A stretch of 64,000 bases of DNA from Babylonia areolata (taxonomy: Eukaryota; Mollusca; Gastropoda; Neogastropoda; Buccinidae). The notes under the pieces were generated by a model. The model saw only the letters and a program-made list of their open reading frames with translations, did not search any database and was not told where the DNA came from. A program made the translations under genes and the position numbers. Within the stretch, counting starts at the first letter, position 1, and each line of letters opens with the position of its first letter. The stretch is from assembly GCF_041734735.1 (NCBI RefSeq), contig NC_134883.1:19701247-19765246 (forward strand), given 5' to 3'. Shown in pieces: positions 46,401 through 57,795 of this stretch.

Positions 46401-49400
46401 TATTAAGACTGGGAATGTAAAAGGGGTGGGTGTACTCAATAAGTGAGGCTGGGTATGTTAAAAGGGTGGATGTACTCACGAAGTGAGGCTGGGTATGTTA
46501 AAAGGGTGGATGTACTCACTATGTGAGGCTGGGTATGTTAAATGGGTAGTTATACTCACTAAATGAGGCTGGGTTTGTAAAAGGGGTGGGTGTAATCACT
46601 AAGTGAGGCTGTGTTAATGGGGTGAATTTACTGGGGTGGATGTACTGGGTTTGTTAAAGGGGTGGATGTACTCACTAAGCGAGGCTGGGTATGTAAAAGG
46701 GATGGATGCATTCACTGAGGCTGGATGTGTTAAAGGGGTGGATGTACTCACTAAGTGAGGCTGGGTATGTTAAAGGGGTGGATGTACTCACTAAGTGATG
46801 CTGGGTATGTAAAAGGGATGGATGCACTCACTATGTGAGGCTGGATGTGTTAAAGGGGTGCATGTACTCACTAAGTTGGGCTGGGTATGTGAAAGGGGTG
46901 GATGTACTCACTAAGTGAGGCTGGGTATGTTAAATGGGTGGATGTACTCACTAAGTGAGGCTCTCGGTGAGGAAGGTGATGATGTCCTGCAGTCTGTCGC
47001 TGTCAGAGAAGGATAGACTCTGGGGCTGAGAGCTGCACACCAGGCAGTCGTCCTGACAACACAACATGAATTACTTCTGTCAGTCATCCTGAGAACACAA
47101 GTCTGTCTTCTGTCAGTCATCCTGACAACACAACACGACTTACTTCTGCCATTTGTCCAGACAACACAACACAACACGTCTCACTTCTGTCAGTCATCCA
47201 GACAATACAACACAACACGTCTTACTTCTGTCAGTCTACCTGACAACACAACACGTCTTACTTCTGTCAGTCATCCTGACAACACAACAACACATCTTAC
47301 TTCTGGCAGTCACCCTGACAACACAAAAACACTTCTTACTGCTGTCAGTCATCCTGACAACACAACAACACATCTTACTTCTGTCAGTCATCCTGACAAC
47401 ACAACACAACATGTCTTACTTCTGCCACTCATCCCGACAACACAACATAATACGTCTTACTTCTGTCAGTTGTCCTGACAGCACAACACAACACAAAACA
47501 ACACGTCTTACTTCTGTCAGTCATCCTGACAACACAACACATCTTACTGCTGTCAGTCATCCTGACAACACAAAACAACACATCTTACTTCTGTCAGTCA
47601 TCCTCACTCTGATTCTGACAACACACAACACAACACATCTTACTTCTGTCAGCCATCCTGACAACACAACACAACATCTCTTACTTCTGTCAGTTGTCCT
47701 GACAACACAACACATCTTACTTCTATCAGTCATCTTGATAACACAACACAACATGTCGTACTTGTCAGTCATCCTCACAACACACAACACATCTTACTTC
47801 TGTCAGTCATCTTGATAACACAACATGTCGTACTTGTCATTCGTCCTTACAACACACAACACAACATGTCTTACTTCTGTCAGCCATCCTGACAACACAT
47901 CTACTAACCTGTCAGTTGTCCTTACAACACTACACAACAAGTCTTACTTCTGTCAGTCGTCCTGACAACATTATAAGTCTTACTTTTGTCAGTCGTCCTG
48001 ACAACACAACACAACAAGTCTTACTTCTGTCAGTCGTCCTGACAACACAACAACAACAAGTCTTACTTCTGTCAGTCATCCTGACAACAAAACAACACAT
48101 CTTACTTCTGTCAGACGTCCTGACAACACAACATGTCTTACTTCTGTCAGTCATCCTGACAACAAATCAACATGTCCTCCTCCTGTCAGTCATACTGACA
48201 ACACAAAACAACACGTCTTACTTCTGTCAGTCATCCTGACAACACAACACGTCTTACTTCTGTCAGTTTTCCTCACAACACAACACAACACGTCTTACTT
48301 CTGTTAGTCATCCTGACAACACAACACGTCTTACTTCTGTCAGTTTTCCTCACAACACAACACAACACGTCTTACTTCTGTCAGTTTTCCTCACAACACA
48401 ACACAACACGTCTGTCTTCTGTCAGTCATCCTGACAACACAACACGTCTGTCTTCTGTCAGTCATCCTGATAACACAATACGTCTTACTTCGTCAGTCAT
48501 CCTGACAACAAAACAGCATGTCTTACTTCTGTCAGTCATCCTGACAACACATCTTACTTTTGTCAATCATCCTGACAACACATCACAACACGTCTTACTT
48601 CATCAGCAGGCTCTATTGTCGAGTATCTCATCTCCAGGCTCTTGTCGGGCATATCATCAGGCTCTATTGTCAGCAAACTCATCACTATACTCTATTGTCA
48701 GGTTTCTCATCACACTATTGTCATATATCTCACCAATTAGGTGTTTCACCACACTTTGTCAACTATTTCTCTGCAGCTCTGCTGTCAGGAATATCACCAT
48801 CTTTAGTCAGGTATCTCACCACTTTCTTCTCTGGTATCTCACCACTGTTGTCAGTTATCTCACCACACTGTTAGGTATCTCACTACTCTGTCAGGTATAT
48901 CACCACTCTCTTGTCAGGTATCTCACCACTTCTGTCAGGTATCTCACCACACTGTCAGATATCTCACCACACTCTTGTCAGGTATCTGACCACACTTTTG
49001 TCAGGTACCTCACCACTCTCTTGTCAGGTATCTCACCACACTTTTGTCAGGTACCTCACCACTTTGTCAGGTATCTCACCACACTTTTGTCAGGTACCTC
49101 ACCACTTTGTCAGGTATCTCACCACACTTTTGTCAGGTATCTCACCACACTTCTGTCAGGTATCTCACCACTCTCTTGTCACGTATCTCACCACTCTTGT
49201 CACATATCTCACCACTCTCTTGTCAGTTATTTCACCACTGTCAGGTACCTCACCAATTTTGTCAGGTATCTCACCACTCTCGTCAGGTATCTCACCACTT
49301 TCTTGTCAGGTATCTCACCACTCTCTTGTCAGTTATTTCACCACTGTCAGGTACCTCACCACTTTGTCAGGTATCTCACCACTTTCTTGTCAGGTATCTC

Positions 49401-52400
49401 ACCACTCTCTTGTCAGGTATCTCACCACACTTCTGTCAGGTATCTCACCACTCACTTGTCAGGTATCTCACCACTTTGTCAGGTATCTCACCACTCTCTT
49501 GTCAGGCATCTCACAACTTTGTCAGGTATCTCACCACTCTCTTGTCAGGCATCTCACAACTTTGTCAGGTATCTCACCACACTTTTGTCAGGTATCTCAC
49601 CACTCTGTCAGGTATCTCACCACACTATTGTCAGGTATCTCACCACACTTTTGTCAGGTATCTCACCACTCTCTTGTCTTATCTCACCACTCTCTTGTCA
49701 GGCATCTCACCACTCTCTTGTCAGGTACCTCACCACTTTTTTCAGGTATCTCACCACACTTTTGTCAGGTATCTCAACAGCAGCTTTAGTCAAGTATCTC
49801 ATCACCAGGTTGTCAGGAATATCATCACCATCTGGTGAGTCAGGTTTCTCACCACTCTATTGTCATATATCTCACCACTCATGTGACATCAGACAGAACT
49901 GACCCGTTTCATGGCCTCAAAGGTGTAGGTGTAGACCCCCTCTGTGTCGTTGAAGTTCATGTAGTTGTTGAGAGGTTGACAGCAGCTACAGAAAACAGAC
50001 AATACATGTATGTAGTTGTTGACACAGCTACAGAAAACAGATCATATATGTAGTTGTTGAGAGGTTGACAGCAGCTACAGAAAGCAGATCATACATGTAT
50101 GTAGTTGTTGACACAGCTACAGAAAAGAGACAATACATGCAACTGTTGACAGGTTGACAGTAGCTACAAAAAAACAGATCATACATGTATGTAGTTGTTG
50201 ACACAGCTACAGAAAACAGATCATATATGTAGTTGTTGAGAGGTTGACAGCAGCTACAGAAAGCAGATCATACATGCATGGAGTTGTTGACACAGCTTCA
50301 GAAAACAGACCATACATGCATGTAGTTGTTGACACAGCTACAGAAAGCAGATCATACAAGTATGTAGTTGTTGACACAGCTACAGAAAAAGACCATACAC
50401 GCAGCTGTTGACAGGTTGACAGCAGCTACAGAAAACAGACCATACATGTATGTAGTTGTTGACACAGCTACAGAAAGCAGATTATACAAGTATGTAGTTG
50501 TTGACACAGCTACAGAAAACAGACCATACATGCAGCTGTTGACAGGTTGATAGCAGCTACAGAAAACAGACCATACATGTATGTAGTTGCTGACACAGCT
50601 ACAGAAAGCAGACTATACATGTAGGAAGTTGTTGACACAGCTACAGAAAGCAGACCATCAATGTATGTAATGTTGACACAGCTACAGAAAACAGACCATA
50701 CATGTATGTAGTTGTTGACACAGATAAAAAGGGAACAGCACTCAGTCAGTCAGAGCAAACAGATAAAAAGGGGACAGCACTCGGTCAAAGCAATCAGATA
50801 AAAAGGGGACAGCACTCAGAGCAATCAGATAAAGGGGACAGCACTCAAAGCAATCAGATAAAAAGGGAACAGCACTCAGAGCAATCAGATAAAAAGGGAA
50901 CAGCACTCAGTAATTGAGGACAATCAAATAAAACAGAGATGCCAACTCCTGTCAAAAGTTTGCAGGAACAATCAGAAAATTTGGTTGGAACATTTTAAAA
51001 TTTGGTAGGCACACATGGACTCCGAGCCACATCAGCAAACGTACATTTTATCTACAAGACATACAAACACTTGGGCCTAATATGCCTGGCACTTTTCACA
51101 TGTCTATTGACATCGGTTGATACAAATGTCCAACTCGCACATAATACAACAAGCATGTGAGTTCCCCAAAATGGAGGGCACTATGCTCAGATATTTTTCA
51201 GTATATGTTTGGCGAATCTTCTGTTCCTGCCGCTGCTTCTTTACAGCTGACACATATGTGGCACTGTGTCGCTTCCCTGCTCTTTGTTCGTCTTGTTTCT
51301 CACAATTGGAATCCATGGCTGACTTTCTCGGTTTTGAGCCACTTGTTCCGTCTTTGCACTCCACAGCTTAATCCACCAGGCACAAAAGCTGTTTGACAAA
51401 GGCGCAACTTGATTTAGCCAGGTTCTCTCTATCAAGCTGATTATAGCTGTTTCAATGTAAACTAGCATGCGATTAGATCAGCATCATCAAATGAGACCAA
51501 GGTTAGTGGTGACTGCCCTGGCCTCATGATCAATAGGTTAAGTGTGCCTGGGTAATTGCTACGACAGGAAAGCATGTGACCATGCTACGTAGTCAAAAAT
51601 GAACTCTTCAGAACAATTTTGACATTTGCGCAACAGTGGAACAAACTGCGATCGAGCTTAACAAAATACGGCGAAACCATAACAGTTGGCATCTGTGGAT
51701 AAAAAGGGGACAGCACTCAGTAACAAAGAGCAATCAGATAAAAGGGGGACAGCACTCAGTTACAAAGAGCAATCAGATAAAAGGGGGATAGTACTCAGTT
51801 ACAAAGAGCAATCAGATTTTAAAAAAAAGGGGGGGGGGGACATCACTCAGTTACAAAGAGCAATCAGATAAAAATGGGGACAGCACTCAGTAACAAAGAG
51901 CAATCAGATAAAAGGGGACAGCACTCAGTAACAAAGAGCAATCAGATAAAAAGGGGACAGCACTCAGTAACAAAGAGCAATCAGATAAAAAAAGGGGACA
52001 GCACTCAGTTACAAAGAGCAATCAGATAAAAAGGGGACAGTACTCAGTTACAAAGAGCAATCAGATAAAAAGGGGGACAGCACTCAGTAACAAAGAGCAA
52101 TCAGATAAAAAGGGGGACAGCACTCAGTAACAAAGAGCAATCAGATAAAAAGGGGGACAGCACTCAGTAACAAAGAGCAATCAGATAAAAAAAAAGGGGG
52201 ACAACACTCAGTAACAAAGAGCAATCAGATAAAATGGGGACAGCACTCAGTAACAAAGAGCAATCAGATAAAAAGGGGACAGCACTCAGTCAAAGGAAAC
52301 AATAATACAAATAAAATTTTCAAAAAAGGACAGCACTCAGTCCGAGGAAACCAAGACAGGAAGTGAAGCACAAACCTTGAAGCCACCTTGAACACTTCTG

Positions 52401-55400
52401 TTGCACAGGCAGCTGAAAGACCAACGACAAGCTGTCATCATCATCACATCAACAAACACCATCAGAACTGAGCAAGGCCATGTGCAAACTCATGTTTTCA
52501 TACCTTACAAAGTATACAGCAAAGAATACACTTCAGCAGTCACTCATCACAGTCACACAAAGTTCAAAACTCAACATTCAATGGTGAACTTCAGAAAAGT
52601 CACTGCATGCATGGAAGGTCAAGGGAAGATTTAAGTGTGAAATCAAATGAACCTGCAGTCAATAAGTGGGAATATTTGCATACGAATAAACATAATTAAA
52701 TTGTTAAACTGCCAAAAATTTGTTCAACTAAAAAAAAATATGAAAAAACCATTTCCATAACAGAAACTTTAATGCTGACCCTTCCAATCCTTCAAGAATG
52801 CTTGGTATGTTTATATGTAAAACTCTTTCTGGAAGACAGAATCACTCATTATGCTATATATGTTTATGTGTGAAAACTCTTTCTGGAAAAGAGGGAGTCA
52901 CTCACCAGCTATCACAGCATTTGTAGAGGCCACAGCAGGAATTATCCTTTTCACCACACCTGACACAACAGACATCATGCAATTTTCACCACACCTGACA
53001 CAACCGACATCATCCAATTTTCACACCTGACACAACAGACATCATGCAATTTTCACCACACCCAACACAACAAACATCATGCAATTTTAACCACACCTGA
53101 CAGACATCATTCAATTTTCACAACACCTAATAAAACAAATATCCAATTTTCACCATGTCTAACACAACATACATTAATTTTTCACAACCCCTAACACACC
53201 AGACATCATCCTTTTTTTCACACCTGACACACCAGACATCATCCTTTTTTTACCACACCTGACACACCAGACATCATGCTTTTTTCACCACACCTGACAC
53301 ACCAGACATCATCCTTTTTTCACCACACCTGACACACCAGACATCATCCTTTTTTCACCACACCTGACACAACAGACATCATCCTTTTTTCACCACACCT
53401 GACACAACAGACATCATCCTTTTTTCACCACACCTGACACACCAGACATCATCCTTTTTTCACCACACCTGACAGACATCATCCTTTTTTCACCACACCT
53501 GACACACCAGACATCATCCTTTTTTCACCACACCTGACAGACATCATCCTTTTTTCACCACACCTGACACACCAGACATCATCCTTTTTTCACCACACCC
53601 AACACACCACACATCATCCTTTTTTCCACACCTAACACACCACACATCATCCTTTCTTTTACCACACCTGACAGAACAGACATAATGCGTCCTTTTTTCA
53701 CCACACCTGACACAACAGACATCATCTTTTTTTTCACCACACCTTACACACCAGACATAATGCTTTTTTCACCACACCTGACAAAACAGACATCATCCTT
53801 TTTTCACCACACCTGACACAACATACATCATCCTTTTTTCACCACACCTGACACACCAGACATCATCCTTTTTTCACAACACCTGACACAATAGACAGCA
53901 TACAATCAGTCTGTGTCACTATATGAACAGACATACTGCCCAAAGCGTTCACACTCACACACTTCGTACCTCATTAATACTTTCAGAACATTGTCATCAC
54001 CAGTTTATTTTATTTAAAGTCTGACAGAAAACAAGTAAGGCTGTTTTGGAGATTTTCATTTCACACAAACCCACACACATCACAATCTGGAAACGTCCAG
54101 AATTCATACACTGTAAAAATATGACCTGTGTGACATACACTGTCCTAACATCAAGTCTTACATGACATACACTGTCCTAACATCAAGTCCTATGTGACAT
54201 ACACTGTCCTGACATCACATCCTGTGTGACATACACTGTCCTGACATCAAGTCCTACGTGACATACACTGTCCTCACATCTCATCCTATGTGACATACAC
54301 TGTCATGACATCACATCCTATGTGACATACACTGTCATGACATCACATCCTGTGTGACATACAATGTCATGACATCACATCCTATGTGACATACACTGTC
54401 ATAACATCACATCTTATGTGACATACACTGTCATAACATAAAGTCCTATGTGACATACACTGCCATAACATCACATCCTATGTGACATACACTGTCCTGA
54501 CATCAAGTCCTACGTGACATACACTGTCCTGACATCACATCCTATGTGACATACACTGCCATAACATCACATCCTATGTGACATACACTGTCCTGACATC
54601 ACATCATATGTGACATACACTGTCATGACATCACATCCTGTGTGACATACACTGCCATAACATCACATCCTATGGGACATACACTGTCCTGACATCACAT
54701 CCTGTGTGACATACACTGTCCTGACATCACATCCTGTGTGACATACACTGTCCTGACATCACATCCTATGTGACATACACTGTCCTGACATCACATCCTA
54801 TGTGACATACACTGCCATAACATCACATCCTATGTGACATACACTGTCCTGACATCACATCCTATGTGACATACACTGTCATGACATCACATCCTGTGTG
54901 ACATACACTGTCATAACATCACATCCTATGTGATATACACTGTCCTGACATCACATCCTATGTGACATACACTGTCCTCACATCACATCCTGTGTGACAT
55001 ACACTGTCCTGACATCACATCCTATGTGACATACACTGTCCTGACATCACATCCTATGTGACATACACTGTCCTGACATCACATCCTGTGTGACATACAC
55101 TGTCATAACATCACATCCTATGTAACATACACTGTCCTCACATCACATCCTGTGTGACATACACTGTCCTGACATCACATCCTATGTGACATACAATGTC
55201 ATAACATCACATCCTATGTGACATACACTGTCATAACATAAAGTCTTATGTGACATACACTGTCCTAACATCACATCCTATGTGACATACATACACTGTC
55301 CTGACATCACATCCTGTGTGACATACACTGTCCTGACATCACATCCTATGTGACATACACTGTCATGACATCACATCCTATGTGACATACACTATCCTGA

Positions 55401-57759
55401 TATCACATATGACTACCAATTCCACATCTACCAATGCCACGTCTTCCTCTTTGCATCTCATGAAATGGGCAGAAAATCTACAAACACTACAAAACCATCC
55501 TTTTTTTCCAACTGTGATGAAGGAAAAATCGGAATACAATTATGCAGGACGTCAGTTGATGTCAAATATGCACAATGGCAACACTTTGTGTATGGTGTCA
55601 GGTGACGTCTAACAATCTTACAGGCACTGAGCGGGTTAAGAGCACACAATTTGTAATTCATTATCAACACTGATGATTAATAGCCATGTATCAAAGATAT
55701 CAAAATTCACAATCATGGTGATTCTGAGCTGATACTGTTAATGCAGTCAGAACTCGTTCTAGGTTACAATATAACAATATACTATGAGGTTATGACAGGA
55801 GGACTACTCACCCTGAGTCAGTCTGTAGATGCCATACTCATTCAATGAGGTTATGACAGGAGGACTACTCACCCTGAGTCAGTCTGTGGATGCTATACTC
55901 ACTGGATGAGGTTATGACAGGAGGACTACTCACTCTGTGTCAGTCTGTTGATGCCATACTCACTGGATGAGGTTATGACAGGAGGACTACTCACCCTGAG
56001 TCAGTCTGTAGTTGACACCAGAGATGCCATGCTCGTTGGCACGATCTTGGGATTTCTCCAGAATCCAGGTGATGTGGTGTGGGTCGTCACCGTCAATGGG
56101 CACTCCAGCTGGACAGACAACACACAGTGCTCTGTGAAGGACGCTTCCGATACAACAAACAATTACATGATAAATCAGCACAAAAACTGTTGCAAGTATG
56201 CTGAAATAGCCATCAGGGGTGTGAACATGCACCAAGTTATTTCTGGAACAACTTGTTTCCTTCAGTTTTCTGTTTTGTGTTAAAGCCCCCTCCCACCCCC
56301 ACCCTCCTCTTCTTTTTAACGTTGAAATGTGCGACACTGCAAGGAATTGGGAGCACTGTTTTGCAGAGACACATTTCCATTCTACACACTTCCTGCCCCC
56401 TCTTGTCACTTCACATTTCATGTTTGCCAAAGGATCCACAACTTCTGCCTCAACATTTTTCTGAGTGAACAGGACTGCAACAACTCAGCAACTGCATGCA
56501 CAACAAATCAAACTGGTTGGCAAGATGCTTTCTCCCGCTTGACTGACAATCAATAACAGACATGAAATACCATTCCAGCATGTAAATATGTAAAGCTTTG
56601 TAAATGTTTATCTATGTAATGCATTTTGTGCTGCTGGTGTTATTACTCAGAAAGTGCTCTCTCTGTCTCTTTCTCCAACTGAAACACATCTGGGGTTCAA
56701 CATTATCAGTTTACGGAAACAACAGAGCCACAAAACCGCAATACAGTACACATTACCTACAGTTACCCTTGCCACCACAGTACTTCCTAGGGCCACACAC
56801 AGTGCACATTACCTACAGTTACCCTTACCACCACAGTACTTCCTTGGGCCACACACAGTGCACACTACCTACAGTTACCCTTACCACCACAGTACTTCCT
56901 AGGGCCACACACAGTGCACATTACCTACAGTTACCCTTACCACCACAGTACTTCCTTGGGCCACACACAATGCACACTACCTACAGTTACCCTTACCACC
57001 ACAGTACTTCCTTGGGCCACAGACAGTGCACATTACCTACAGTTACCCTTACCACCACAGTACTTCCTTGGGCCACACACAGTGCACATTACCTACAGTT
57101 ACCCTTACCTCTACAGTACTTCCTTGGGCCACACACAGTGCACATTACCTACAGTTACCCTTACCATCTCAGTTCTTCCTTGGGCCATAGACAGTGCACA
57201 TTACCTATAGTTACCCTTACCTCTACAGTTCTTCCTTGGGCCACACACAGTGCACATTACCTACAGTTACCCTTACCACCACAGTTCTTCCTTGGGCCAC
57301 AGACAGTGCACATTACCTACAGTTACCCTTACCACCTCAGTTCTTCCTTGGGCCACAGACAGTGCACATTACCTAATAGTTACTCTTACCACCACAGTTC
57401 TTCCTTGGGCCACAGACAGTGCACATTACCTACAGTTACCCTTACCTCTACAGTTCTTCCCTGGGCCACACACAGTGCACATTGCCTATAGTTACCCTTA
57501 CCACCACAGTTCTTCCCTGGGCCACAGACAGTGCACATTACCTACAGTTACCCTTTACCTCCAAACGGTTCTTCCTTGGGCCACAGCAGGATTCTCACAT
57601 ACTCTATACAGTGCTCAGGCAGACGCGGGGTGTGGGCAATGGTACACAGTGGGAAGTTGACCTGAAACCAACCCGCTCTATCATCCAGTGACACATGTCC
57701 ATGCAGTAAGGAGAGTAATGGGGTCAATCAATCACAAAAATAATTGTCAACTTAGGCAT

Positions 57760-57795
<36 letters not shown>

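Noticed and set aside
48616-49902. 428-codon + strand open frame
   Set aside because: It is a translation of the 23-28-bp array in a UBA3 intron, antisense to the gene, and all three frames stay open.
56604-57660. 295-codon + strand frame with [14 protein letters not shown] units
   Set aside because: Antisense translation of the UBA3 donor-derived array and the end of the catalytic-Cys exon.
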